A stretch of 58,117 nt of DNA from Prochlorococcus sp. AG-363-J23. Its GTDB lineage: Bacteria; Cyanobacteriota; Cyanobacteriia; PCC-6307; Cyanobiaceae. Location: positions 1 through 58,117 of the forward strand of contig QCFN01000007.1 in assembly GCA_003280245.1 (NCBI GenBank), in the 5' to 3' direction. The first letter of the stretch is position 1, and every line of letters begins with the position of its first letter. Under the pieces are notes generated by a model that was not told the DNA's origin, did no database searches, and saw nothing but the letters and a program-made list of their open reading frames with translations. Shown here piece by piece: positions 40,496 to 48,984 of this stretch. The position numbers were made by a program, and so were the translations under genes.

Positions 40496-41212
40496 CTAAT
40501 CGTGAGCATCTGAGCGACGCTGATCATTACCACCATGACGTCCCTCATTGATTGCGTCAGCAAGTCTTCCTAGTACTAACTGGACTGAGCGAACAGCATC
40601 ATCGTTACAAGGAATAGGAACCTCACAAAGATCAGGGTCGCAATTTGTATCAAGCATTGATACAAGAGGTATGTCTAACTTCCTTGCTTCAAGAACAGCG
40701 TTGGTTTCCCGTCTTTGATCTACAAGGACTACTACATCAGGCAATCTCCGCATTCCCTTTAGCCCGCCTAAATACTTTTGAAGCCTTTCAAGTTCTCTTC
40801 TTAAGACAGCCGCCTCCTTTTTAGGGCGCATTGCAATTGCCCCTGTGGACTCCATGCGCTCTAAATCCTTCAACCGATCAATTCGAGCTTTCATTGTTGT
40901 CCAATTTGTAAGCATGCCACCAAGCCATCGTTGATTTACATAAGAAGCTCCACACCTTGCAGCCTCTGTAGCAACCACTTCTGACGCCTGTTTCTTAGTG
41001 CCAACAAATAAGAATCGCTTACCGCTTCGAGCCGCTGAACGTGTCCATTTATATGCATTATTCATACATACAGCAGTTTTAACCAAATCAATGATGTGAA
41101 CCCCGTTACGAGCGCTATAGATGTATCGAGACATCTTTGGGTTCCATCTTCGAGTCTGGTGACCAAAGTGGGCACCAGCTTCCATCATCTCAGCTAGAGT
41201 GACAACAGCCAT
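40496..41212 (-). CDS. rpsB: 30S ribosomal protein S2
   Basis: S2 binds the head/platform junction of the 30S subunit. The 238-aa protein has [20 protein letters not shown] at the start, [49 protein letters not shown] and [20 protein letters not shown] near the end. The frame is open 24 codons further upstream, but ATG 41212 ([13 protein letters not shown]) is the normal start, and the upstream stretch is occupied by an inverted repeat that fits a leader. tsf lies 93 bp downstream. Confidence 0.97.
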   Translation of the reverse strand: MAVVTLAEMMEAGAHFGHQTRRWNPKMSRYIYSARNGVHIIDLVKTAVCMNNAYKWTRSAARSGKRFLFVGTKKQASEVVATEAARCGASYVNQRWLGGMLTNWTTMKARIDRLKDLERMESTGAIAMRPKKEAAVLRRELERLQKYLGGLKGMRRLPDVVVLVDQRRETNAVLEARKLDIPLVSMLDTNCDPDLCEVPIPCNDDAVRSVQLVLGRLADAINEGRHGGNDQRRSDAHD

Positions 41213-41222
41213 AGTTTTTAAG

Positions 41223-41302
41223 GTTTCGGGTTCGCCTCCACCTGCCAGGTATACAGTCTTTGTAAACCTAAAAGGCCTAAGCAAAGCTGCATCACCCGAA
41301 AC
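41223..41302 (-). promoter_or_regulatory. rpsB: Candidate structured 5' leader of rpsB
   Basis: A perfect 9-bp inverted repeat, GTTTCGGGT on the mRNA (41302-41294) with ACCCGAAAC (41231-41223), encloses 62 nt that contain a smaller ACCT/AGGT hairpin. The second arm ends 10 nt before the rpsB ATG, so folding would control access to the ribosome-binding region. Autoregulatory rpsB leaders bound by S2 are known in other bacteria; extending that to this sequence is inference. Confidence 0.5.
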
Positions 41303-41352
41303 AGACAGGTGTGCGTGATTAAGAACCCACTTAATTTATCAAAAAGAGGTAC

Positions 41353-42285
41353 TCATATGATGCCAAGCATGTGCGCCTCTCGATACATTTCCTTTACCGC
41401 AATACGATTCAATGGAATTCGAAGTAACTCCAGAGCAATCTTTGGATGACCTTTCCTGATTAACATTGCCATCAAGGGCTTAAGCGTCTTTTCGTTTAAA
41501 AGCCCCCCTAAAGTCAAAATCTCCCAAAGACAATAGTGAAGAAAAGTAAATTGAATAATAAATCGAACTCTTAATGATGGGTGCTTTCTATAAAAAACAA
41601 GAGCCATCTTTGCCCTTTCTCGCTCAACCCTAATCAAGCCTGAGACTTGTTCAAGTTTAAATGCAGGGTGCCAATGATATCCGATTGCTTTTGGACACTT
41701 AATTAATTCAACATTCATCTGCTTAAGCCTTTCTCCAAGCTCCAAATCCTCCCAGCCATACAAGTAAAAATTAATGTCAAACAATCCAGACTCCTCCAGT
41801 ATTTCTCGATGTATTGCCACATTACCTGTCGCAAAATATGCCCATGAATAATCTAAAAATTTATAAGGCTCTGAAGTTGGATTTTCAAAATTATCTGTAT
41901 TAATCACAGTCCCATAAGTAAAGCAAAGGAGATCTCCTCTTCTCTGCCAAGAAAGTTTCAACGACCGAACATGACATGCAAGAAAAGTTTCGGTGACAAC
42001 CAAATCACTATCAATAAAAACGATTACATCTCCTAGTGAATTTTCCACTCCTCTATTTCGGCCAGCAGCAGGACCTCCATGTTCTTGTTCAAACAATCTG
42101 ACATGAGGGAAACTACAAGCCTCATCTCTGAGCCATGAAGTTGTCCCATCTGTTGATCCATCGTCAACAACAACAACTTCGTATCCTATTAAATCTGAAT
42201 TTAAAACCTGTCTTTCCAGTGCATCCAAGCACTTCTCAAGAATTTCTCTGCGATTATATGTTGGTATAACAACGCTTACAAACAT
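41353..42285 (-). CDS. Family 2 glycosyltransferase
   Basis: This 310-aa GT-A fold glycosyltransferase begins VSVVIPTYNRREILEKCLDAL, with VVDDGSTDGT, AAGRNRGVENSLGDVIVFIDSDLV (the DxD-like metal motif) and GWEDLELGERL. Amphipathic C-terminal helices follow. The acceptor is unknown; surface polysaccharide or glycolipid synthesis is the usual role. It lies between a small basic-protein gene and rpsB, with no other glycan genes nearby, so it may be an accessory insertion into a core region. Confidence 0.88.
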   Translation of the reverse strand: MFVSVVIPTYNRREILEKCLDALERQVLNSDLIGYEVVVVDDGSTDGTTSWLRDEACSFPHVRLFEQEHGGPAAGRNRGVENSLGDVIVFIDSDLVVTETFLACHVRSLKLSWQRRGDLLCFTYGTVINTDNFENPTSEPYKFLDYSWAYFATGNVAIHREILEESGLFDINFYLYGWEDLELGERLKQMNVELIKCPKAIGYHWHPAFKLEQVSGLIRVERERAKMALVFYRKHPSLRVRFIIQFTFLHYCLWEILTLGGLLNEKTLKPLMAMLIRKGHPKIALELLRIPLNRIAVKEMYREAHMLGII

Positions 42286-42321
42286 TCAAAAAAATCCAAT
42301 CTACTTGTACTTCCCACACTA

Positions 42322-42365
42322 GATACAAAAAAAAGGGGGGGGGCAACCCCTCTTTTATTTGTATC
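42322..42365 (-). terminator. Strong hairpin terminator with a G9 tract
   Basis: GATACAAA (42322-42329) pairs with TTTGTATC (42358-42365). Inside, an AAAGGGG arm pairs with CCCCTCTTT, giving a long stem with A/T-rich outer and G/C inner parts. In the - direction it ends the small basic-protein transcript before the glycosyltransferase gene. The loop side has nine consecutive G residues, odd for an AT-rich genome and a possible sequencing-length error. Confidence 0.8.
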
Positions 42366-42379
42366 TTAATTTTTAAGAT

Positions 42380-42535
42380 TCAATCAGCAGCTCCACCATT
42401 GTTAGCTGTTCCTGTTACACCATTTCCAGCACCCTCTCCTCGTCCATCATTACGAAGCTTGCGCTTTTTGAATTTACGGGCATACGCACGATTTCTCTCC
42501 TGCTTTTCTTTCTTTAAGTTTCTGCGCTTAGCCAT
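42380..42535 (-). CDS. Small basic protein of 51 aa
   Basis: Read on - from ATG 42535 to TGA 42380, this gives MAKRRNLKKEKQERNRAYAR, then KFKKRKLRND, then a flexible Gly/Asn/Thr-rich tail ending in GGAAD. The first 30 residues are more than half Lys/Arg, suggesting RNA or ribosome binding. I recall similar short MAKRRNLKKEK proteins in marine picocyanobacteria, but no function. It has its own terminator downstream and lies 35 bp after devA, so it may be the last gene of the pcyA-dev transcript. Confidence 0.8.
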   Translation of the reverse strand: MAKRRNLKKEKQERNRAYARKFKKRKLRNDGRGEGAGNGVTGTANNGGAAD

Positions 42536-42570
42536 GTTGTGGTCTACCTATCGAAAGATCTTCTACCAAT

Positions 42571-43302
42571 CTACCTAAGAGGAGGATGAAGTCGCCCATC
42601 TTCCATCTCAAGAAGCCTATCTGCTACATCAAGTATTCGTGGATCATGAGTAACTATCAATACTGCACAAGACTGTTCTCTAGCCAAGCGTTTCATCAGA
42701 TCAACGATTTCTCTACCTGTAGCTCCATCCAAAGCTGCTGTAGGTTCATCAGCCAACAACAAATGAGGATTTGCAGCAAGAGCTCTTGCAATTGCTACAC
42801 GTTGCTTTTGCCCTCCAGATAAATCATGTGGCAAAAACCTGTTCTGCTCCTCTAGTCCTACTGCCCTTAACCATTGACGAGCTTGATTTCGCCTTCCTTT
42901 ATAAGACAAATCCTTTAGAAGATCTGCACCCATTTGAACATTTTGTTCAGCAGTCAAACAACGAAGAAGATTATGACCTTGAAAAATCATCCCAACCTTT
43001 CTACGAAGTTTTTGACGAAGATCTCGAGAAGATCCCCTTAGTTGGTGACCAAAAAGAAATAAATCACCTTTCTGAATCTTACGAAGTGCACCTATAAGAG
43101 TCAGCAAGGTTGTTTTGCCACAACCTGAGGGACCAGTTAATAAGACAACTTCTCCACGCTCTATCTCAAGTGAAATCGATTCAAGCACTTGCCTTCTCAT
43201 CCCGCCAGATCCAAACCAATGGCTAAGTCCTTGGATGGAAACCGCAGATTTATTTTGAATTGGTTCTACAACAAGTTGATTTTTATTGAAATCTAGTTTC
43301 AC
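42571..43302 (-). CDS. devA: DevA-type ABC transporter ATP-binding protein
   Basis: The 243-aa ATPase of the MacB/LolD class has Walker A GPSGCGKTTLL, Q-loop MIFQGHNLL, signature LSGGQKQRVAIARAL, Walker B LLLADEPTAALD and H-loop VTHDPRIL. It resembles the DevA subunit of DevBCA exporters, which in Anabaena export heterocyst glycolipids through a TolC-like channel. Unicellular picocyanobacteria make no heterocysts, so the cargo here is unknown. Start is GTG 43302, 2 bp after devC. Confidence 0.88.
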   Translation of the reverse strand: MKLDFNKNQLVVEPIQNKSAVSIQGLSHWFGSGGMRRQVLESISLEIERGEVVLLTGPSGCGKTTLLTLIGALRKIQKGDLFLFGHQLRGSSRDLRQKLRRKVGMIFQGHNLLRCLTAEQNVQMGADLLKDLSYKGRRNQARQWLRAVGLEEQNRFLPHDLSGGQKQRVAIARALAANPHLLLADEPTAALDGATGREIVDLMKRLAREQSCAVLIVTHDPRILDVADRLLEMEDGRLHPPLR

Positions 43303-43304
43303 TA

Positions 43305-44477
43305 TCAGAAAATCTCCGCAGGATCTGCATCAACTAAACGACGCATAGCTAATAGTGCCGACCCCATACACATCACCAGAATCAAAAAAAACACGAAAAT
43401 AGCTCTTTCACTATCCATTGCTACTGGCAACTTTGTCGAGCTTCGAACTATCGCATAAAGGCCTTGTCCCGCTCCGTAAGCAGGTAAATATCCCATAACA
43501 GCCAAAATAAATCCCTCCCTAGCAACAACCCCAAGAAGAGTTTTAATACGATATCCCATGGCCATTAAAGTTGCATACTCTGGCAAATGATCACTAACAT
43601 CACTATATAAAATCTGATAAACAATTACACTGCCAACGATAAAACCCATAGCTGCACCTAAGCTAAAGATAAAGCCTATTGAAGTACTATTCCTCCAATA
43701 GTTTTTCTCAAAATCAATAAACTCTTGTTTAGTAAAGATTTGAACATCATTAGGCAAACTTTTAATTAAAGATTTTTGGACCGAGGAAGGATCACTACCA
43801 ACTTGCAAACGTACCAAACCTATTTCAATACTTCCTGGTGAGGTTGTTGGTAATAATTCTAGGAATGTTTCTCTACTAGCAATCAGGTTGCCATCAGCAC
43901 CAAAAGATGGACCCAACGCAACCAATCCAACAACTCTGACTCTTTTGCCAGCGACTTCAGTTTCCACTTGACGCCCTTCTCTAAACCACCTAGCAATAGG
44001 TCCAAATTCATTTCTTGAAAGCTCATCAAATAAAACACGACCACGTCGATTCAAAGACATCGTCTTGATAGCAAGCTCAGGATCGGTAAATAAGGAAGAA
44101 CTTGGTTCAAAACCTAAAGCTAAAATTGAACGAGTTGTAAGTGTTTCTGGATTTCTCCAAAGAAGAAAATTCCAGTTAACAGGCGTAATTCCTCTGACAT
44201 CAGGATGAGCCATTGTTTGAACAAGTCTCCTCCTAGGGAATCCGCTCATGCCAATAGAACTCATCGAGCGTGGACTGATCAGAACTAAATCAGCATCAAA
44301 CATCCTATGAACAGTGACACTGGCATCAAACAATCCATCACGAAATCCCAACTGCATAAACATAAGAATTCCCGCAAAACTTATCCCTGCCAAGGCAACC
44401 ATCAAACGCAAAGGCTGTCGTGTAAGTAATAACCAAGCCAAAGGAATACACCTTTTATTCCAAAGGTCAGGAATCAT
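43305..44477 (-). CDS. devC: DevC-type ABC transporter permease
   Basis: The 390-aa protein has the MacB/FtsX-like topology: one N-terminal membrane segment (LRLMVALAGISFAGILMFMQLGF), a large periplasmic domain (about 60-260) and three C-terminal segments with YATLMAMGY. The N-terminal IPLAWLLLTRQPLRL and DGLFDASVTVHRMFDADLVLISPRS are typical of DevC. Its start overlaps the devB stop (ATGA), and devA follows at once. Confidence 0.87.
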   Translation of the reverse strand: MIPDLWNKRCIPLAWLLLTRQPLRLMVALAGISFAGILMFMQLGFRDGLFDASVTVHRMFDADLVLISPRSMSSIGMSGFPRRRLVQTMAHPDVRGITPVNWNFLLWRNPETLTTRSILALGFEPSSSLFTDPELAIKTMSLNRRGRVLFDELSRNEFGPIARWFREGRQVETEVAGKRVRVVGLVALGPSFGADGNLIASRETFLELLPTTSPGSIEIGLVRLQVGSDPSSVQKSLIKSLPNDVQIFTKQEFIDFEKNYWRNSTSIGFIFSLGAAMGFIVGSVIVYQILYSDVSDHLPEYATLMAMGYRIKTLLGVVAREGFILAVMGYLPAYGAGQGLYAIVRSSTKLPVAMDSERAIFVFFLILVMCMGSALLAMRRLVDADPAEIF

Positions 44478-45436
44478 GACGGTTCAAAACGAGCAATTAC
44501 CTTCATTCCAATCAAATTTCTAACTCTTGATGCTGAACTTTGTTCAAGTCTGACTAAAACTTCAACGACCCTTGCATCAACATCACCTGTAGGGTCAGTT
44601 GATAAAACATTACGTTGTCGAACCTGTGGACTGATTCGAGTGACCGCTCCATTTAAGGTCCCGTTAAAACCACCATTCTCACTAACAAGTTTAACTTCTT
44701 GTCCAAGTCTTATTCTACTCACATCAGATTCATAAACTTCGATTACCGCCTCCATAATTTGATTAGCGCCAACTTCAAGAACTCCTTTATTTCCAGGCCT
44801 TTCTCCAACATGAGAATGAACACTTAAAACAATTCCATCAACTGGAGATTTCAACTCACTATCAGCAAGATCAACCTCTAAACCCTTAAGAATAGCTATT
44901 GATTCTTTATATTCTCCTTTAAGTTTAATGAGCTCATCTTGTTTTTCCTCAAGAAAAACAAGAGCCGTAGCACCCTGCTTTGCAGAAGATTTATAACGTT
45001 CAATTTCTTTCTGCTGCATTCGAATCTCTATCTTGAGAGTTTCAATCCTGGCTTGAATGCCTAATAAATCCGCAAGAATTTTTGGTTGACTATCAAAAAC
45101 CGCAAGAACTTGTCCACGAATTATTTCATCTCCTTCTTGAACATTCAATTTAGAAATGCGAGGACTTCCACCAAAACCACTAATTGGAGCAGCCAATCTG
45201 CGTACCTCACCAGCTGGAGCCAATCTTCCCAAAGCAGCAACAGATTCCATCGGAAGAATTAATGGTTGCAACTCTGCGCTTATTAAAGTCGTAGATGATT
45301 CACGGCGTGCCAAATTAAAAGACACAATCGAGATAGTGAGACCTAAGCCTCCAGTAATCAAGAAGAGGAACTTCTTTAAGTCCAAGGTGGAAGAGGGTTG
45401 TCGAAAAGTAGCTCCTCTATGTAACGATCTGCCCAC
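44474..45436 (-). CDS. devB: DevB-type HlyD-family membrane fusion protein
   Basis: The adaptor protein spans the periplasm between the DevCA pump and an outer-membrane channel. It has an N-terminal anchor (LFLITGGLGLTISIVSF), a lipoyl half-motif (LAPAGEVRRLAAPISGFGG), a coiled-coil hairpin (about 130-190) and the second half-motif SPVDGIVLSVHSHVGE. The GTG start at 45436 overlaps pcyA by 61 bp. A TTG at 45385 would overlap by only 10 bp and place the anchor at the start, so either may be used. Confidence 0.85.
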   Translation of the reverse strand: MGRSLHRGATFRQPSSTLDLKKFLFLITGGLGLTISIVSFNLARRESSTTLISAELQPLILPMESVAALGRLAPAGEVRRLAAPISGFGGSPRISKLNVQEGDEIIRGQVLAVFDSQPKILADLLGIQARIETLKIEIRMQQKEIERYKSSAKQGATALVFLEEKQDELIKLKGEYKESIAILKGLEVDLADSELKSPVDGIVLSVHSHVGERPGNKGVLEVGANQIMEAVIEVYESDVSRIRLGQEVKLVSENGGFNGTLNGAVTRISPQVRQRNVLSTDPTGDVDARVVEVLVRLEQSSASRVRNLIGMKVIARFEPS

Positions 45437-46122
45437 TGAGGATTGAATGCCTTTGCCAAAACACTTCGGGTTTTGTCATTGCGTTTTTGCTGTAAGCAAT
45501 AGAGCATTTGTCCTTTATACCTCGTAATGGATGCAGCAGAATCTTTTGAGTCTGGACTAGTTATAGAGGAATTAGAAATAAGCAAATCAAGATAACTATT
45601 CACTAAATCAAAGAAGAGCTTCTCCTCTTCTAAACATACTGGGCGAATAAAACAAACAAAAGGTGAAAAGATAGATCCCCATGCTGGTAAAGCCCTAACG
45701 TCTGAGAAGCAAGGTTTGGAAAGCTTTTCTAAAGTCTCTTGAAAAAAACATGGCAAATTTTCCCCCGCTGGAGAAAGATCAACAATTGCAGCAGAAATCC
45801 CAGTTGAAGTGACGACAAGATCGATTCCAAAAATTGGAAGGTCAAATCTTGGATCTGGAAAAAATACACAATGAAGAACTTGCAAGCCAGCGCCTAATTT
45901 GGCGACCTCAAGGTGCAACTTCCTAAAACCTTTAGAACGGTGCAACTCATTGCTAATAAACAATTCTTGTCCTTCGAATTGACCTCCAATAGCAAGCAAT
46001 TCAGGAGCAACGTCCAATTTCATGACCTCCGGAAGCTTAGTCCTCCATCCCCTGATCAGATCAGTCAAGGAAAGTACAAGAGGATGTAATCCCTGACCAC
46101 TGATTTGAGAAGAAGGCAACAC
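45376..46122 (-). CDS. pcyA: Phycocyanobilin:ferredoxin oxidoreductase
   Basis: PcyA reduces biliverdin IX-alpha in two steps to phycocyanobilin with ferredoxin. The 248-aa protein has the family length and motifs such as FISNELHRSKGFRKLHLEVA, LHCVFFPDPRFDLPIFGIDLVV (with the conserved Asp) and ALPAWGSIFSPFVCF. It lacks any cofactor motif, as expected. Its presence without a phycobilisome fits phycoerythrin or phytochrome use in low-light Prochlorococcus. Start is GTG 46122, overlapping the frame of the divergent peptidase upstream region. Confidence 0.93.
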   Translation of the reverse strand: MLPSSQISGQGLHPLVLSLTDLIRGWRTKLPEVMKLDVAPELLAIGGQFEGQELFISNELHRSKGFRKLHLEVAKLGAGLQVLHCVFFPDPRFDLPIFGIDLVVTSTGISAAIVDLSPAGENLPCFFQETLEKLSKPCFSDVRALPAWGSIFSPFVCFIRPVCLEEEKLFFDLVNSYLDLLISNSSITSPDSKDSAASITRYKGQMLYCLQQKRNDKTRSVLAKAFNPQWADRYIEELLFDNPLPPWT

Positions 46123-46140
46123 AATTGCAAAAGGATCAGA

Positions 46141-47427
46141 ATGAGACTTTGCTACGAAACTCTGAGCAGCTCCATCACCGAAACAAAATTAACTCAGTGG
46201 GAACTTGCTAATGGCACCCGCTGTGTTCTGGCACCAATGCCTGATGCACCACTAACGTGCATCGATTTTTGGTGCTCTGCAGGGAGCGCCAATGAAAATC
46301 CAGGAGAAGAAGGTCTAGCTCATTTTCTTGAACACATGGTTTTTAAAGGGAGTAATTGCCTAAGGTCGGGAGAATTTGACCAAAAGATAGAAGCACTAGG
46401 AGGAAGTAGCAATGCAGCAACAGGCTTTGATGATGTGCATTTCTATGTTTTGGTTCCTTCAACCACTGCAAAATCGGCAATTGATCTTCTACTAAATCTA
46501 GTACTCAAACCCTCCCTTATACCATCAGAATTTTGCACAGAACGCAATGTAGTTCTTGAAGAAATAGCACAATATCAAGACCAGCCAGAGGAACAAGTTC
46601 TCGAGAAATTTCTAAACCTCTGCTGGGAAGGCCACCCATATGGAAGAGCAATTCTTGGATCCCAAGAAACTCTTAAGACAATGACTCCAGAGACAATGAA
46701 ATCTTTTCACTCTCGGCGTTATAGAGGTCCTAATTGCTGCCTCTCAATAGCAGGCTCTATTCCAAATGACATTAAGAATCATCTTTGCAATAGCATTTTA
46801 GCTAACTCAAACAATCAAAACGAATTTCAATCCGAAATCAATCCCGAGTTGATATTTCACAAACGGCGTAAGGAAATTTACATACCAAGACTAGAATCTG
46901 CACGGCTATTAATTGGTTGGCCTATTGCACCTGCAAGCAATCAAGAAGTAATTATGGGGGCAGACCTCGCAACATCTTTACTAGCAGAAGGACGTAGTAG
47001 CCGACTAGTTCGCCAATTAAGAGAACAACTTCAACTTGTTGAATCAATAGATATGGATATAACTTCTCTGGAACAAGGCAGTTTGATAATTCTAGAGGTT
47101 TGTTGTTCTGAAGAAAATGTTTATAAAGCAGAAAAAGAAATCCATAATATAATTGATTCTTGCGTAAGCGGACCATTAGAACCTCAAGAAATAACCAGGG
47201 CAACTAGATTGGTGCAAAATGGTCTTTCCTTCAGCCTTGAAGCTAGTAGTCATGTCGCAGCTATAGCAGGTGCTCAAACACTATGGAATAGGCAACAAAA
47301 TTTGTTAGCTCCTCTGGAATACATTCCCTTATGGGATGCAAAAAGACTGCAAGAAGAAATATTCCCTTTACTAAACAAAAACCTTTGTTGCACATTAATT
47401 GCGAAACCAGGAGAATTTAAAGTATGA
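46141..47427 (+). CDS. M16 family zinc peptidase (catalytic type)
   Basis: The 428-aa pitrilysin-family protein has the inverse zinc motif HFLEH (His61, Glu64, His65) and a third acidic ligand in VVLEEIAQ (Glu140/141). Two M16 half-domains are present. ATG 46141 is chosen; the frame extends 12 codons upstream across the pcyA start, but those residues are unlike the family. It overlaps the following gene by 4 bp, and the two very likely form a heterodimer of an active and an inactive subunit, as in other bacterial M16B pairs. Confidence 0.92.
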   Translation: MRLCYETLSSSITETKLTQWELANGTRCVLAPMPDAPLTCIDFWCSAGSANENPGEEGLAHFLEHMVFKGSNCLRSGEFDQKIEALGGSSNAATGFDDVHFYVLVPSTTAKSAIDLLLNLVLKPSLIPSEFCTERNVVLEEIAQYQDQPEEQVLEKFLNLCWEGHPYGRAILGSQETLKTMTPETMKSFHSRRYRGPNCCLSIAGSIPNDIKNHLCNSILANSNNQNEFQSEINPELIFHKRRKEIYIPRLESARLLIGWPIAPASNQEVIMGADLATSLLAEGRSSRLVRQLREQLQLVESIDMDITSLEQGSLIILEVCCSEENVYKAEKEIHNIIDSCVSGPLEPQEITRATRLVQNGLSFSLEASSHVAAIAGAQTLWNRQQNLLAPLEYIPLWDAKRLQEEIFPLLNKNLCCTLIAKPGEFKV

Positions 47428-48695
47428 ATTCTAATAATATATTAGTTGAACATACAAGTGCGTCAGGCGTTCTTGCAGCCAAATTATGGATTAGAGAAGG
47501 TAGTAGAGCGGATCAGTTAAATCAAAAAGGTGCTCATCAACTTTTAGGCTCTTTACTTAGTAGAGGTTGTGGTCCATATAGCAACAACGCTGTAGCCGAT
47601 CTAGTTGAAGGAGTTGGAGCAGGTTTGAGGTGTGACACCTGTGAAGACGGATTACTCATTAGTCTTAAATGTGCAACTCAAGATTCAGATAATCTCCTAT
47701 CACTTTTGGGATGGATGATTAAAGAACCACACCTAGCACCAGAAGAAATAAATTTAGAGAAAGAATTAAGCATTCAAGCTTTAGAAAGACAAAAAGAAAA
47801 CCCATTTCATCTAGCCTTCGATGGTTGGCGTCAGCTTGCTTTTGGCAGTGGAGGCTATGGACACGATCCTCTTGGGTTAATTGAAGATATTCGCAACCTG
47901 AAAAGAGAAAACATTATCCCTCTTTCTAATGGAATGATCAATAGAGCTGCAGGCATTTCACTGGCGGGTGACCTTGATAAAAATATTTCACAAAGATTAC
48001 TGGAAATAGAGCCATACAATCAAATCTTTAGTCATACAGGAGAATCAAAACCAAAAAATTCATTCGTGGAATTTTCTCTATCTCAGAAGATAAAAAAACA
48101 AAGCTTTATTCTTCATTCTGAATCAACCGGACAAGTAGTGCTAATGCTAGGGAAACCAACACTTCCTCATGGCCATCCCGACGACCTAGCACTTCGACTA
48201 CTTAGTTGCCATTTGGGATCTGGGATGTCAAGTATTCTTTTTAAACGACTACGAGAAGAGCATGGGGTTGCCTATGAAGTTGGAATTCATCATCCAATAA
48301 AAGAACAATGTGGTCCATTTTTAATGCATGCATCGGCAAGAAAAGAGAAGTCTCTACTTACACTCAAGCTTCTTATGGAAAGCTGGCGAGAATTAACTGA
48401 AAAATGCTTATCGAAAGCCGAATTAGAACTTGCAAAAGCAAAATTTAAAGGCCAGCTAGCCCACGGGACACAAACCTCAAGCCAAAAGGCAGAAAGGAAT
48501 ATCCAATTAAGAGCATTTAATCTTCCTCCAAATTATGACCTTCGATCTCTCAAGTCAATAGAAAACCTAGACGAAGAATACATTCAATCAATAGCAGAAA
48601 AGTACCTTAAGAAGCCACTGCTAAGCATGTGTGGACCAAATAAAACACTTCAAGATCTCTCTGAATTTTGGTCAAGAGAGTCAATATTTTTATAG
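47424..48695 (+). CDS. M16 family peptidase-like protein (non-catalytic partner)
   Basis: The 423-aa protein has the M16 fold, but the zinc motif position reads HQLLG (His38-Gly42) in place of HxxEH, so the metal site is lost. The C-terminal domain keeps LREEHGVAYEVG, the substrate-binding segment seen in inactive partner subunits. Its ATG overlaps the catalytic subunit stop by 4 bp. Overlap and loss of motif support a working heterodimer with the preceding gene. Confidence 0.9.
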   Translation: MNSNNILVEHTSASGVLAAKLWIREGSRADQLNQKGAHQLLGSLLSRGCGPYSNNAVADLVEGVGAGLRCDTCEDGLLISLKCATQDSDNLLSLLGWMIKEPHLAPEEINLEKELSIQALERQKENPFHLAFDGWRQLAFGSGGYGHDPLGLIEDIRNLKRENIIPLSNGMINRAAGISLAGDLDKNISQRLLEIEPYNQIFSHTGESKPKNSFVEFSLSQKIKKQSFILHSESTGQVVLMLGKPTLPHGHPDDLALRLLSCHLGSGMSSILFKRLREEHGVAYEVGIHHPIKEQCGPFLMHASARKEKSLLTLKLLMESWRELTEKCLSKAELELAKAKFKGQLAHGTQTSSQKAERNIQLRAFNLPPNYDLRSLKSIENLDEEYIQSIAEKYLKKPLLSMCGPNKTLQDLSEFWSRESIFL

Positions 48696-48699
48696 AAAT

Positions 48700-48927
48700 T
48701 CAATCATTATCATTTAATTCCACTCTTGCAAGGCGGTCAATTGGTATCAAATAGACTCCTCTTCTAAAGCGGACCTCTGCAACCCCCATAGGCTTTATAG
48801 CAACAACAAGTCCCACTTCTTCTGAGGAAACAAGATCCGGCGGCCTAAGCATCGGCATGGAATCAGCCGTTTTAAGGTATGGCAATGGAGCCGAGATTGA
48901 AACACTATCACCAAGAGTTAAATCCAT
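48700..48927 (-). CDS. sipA: Regulatory protein SipA
   Basis: The 75-aa protein matches the SipA/DUF3148 family: LTLGDSVSISAPLPYLKTAD, SMPMLRPPDLVSSEEVG and a final VRFRRGVYLIPIDRLARVEL. SipA was described as a small activator of the histidine kinase NblS (light and nutrient stress). The assignment is by sequence pattern, and function in this organism is inferred. It ends 4 bp from the convergent peptidase stop and is divergent from bioY. Confidence 0.9.
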   Translation of the reverse strand: MDLTLGDSVSISAPLPYLKTADSMPMLRPPDLVSSEEVGLVVAIKPMGVAEVRFRRGVYLIPIDRLARVELNDND

Positions 48928-48984
48928 AAAACAATGAGCAATTTCTTCCTTCTAATACAGTATGTACTCTGATGGACCTGTGAC

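Noticed and set aside
41213-41284. Upstream extension of rpsB by 24 codons
   Set aside because: S2 proteins start at [13 protein letters not shown]; the stretch coincides with a strong inverted repeat and fits a leader.
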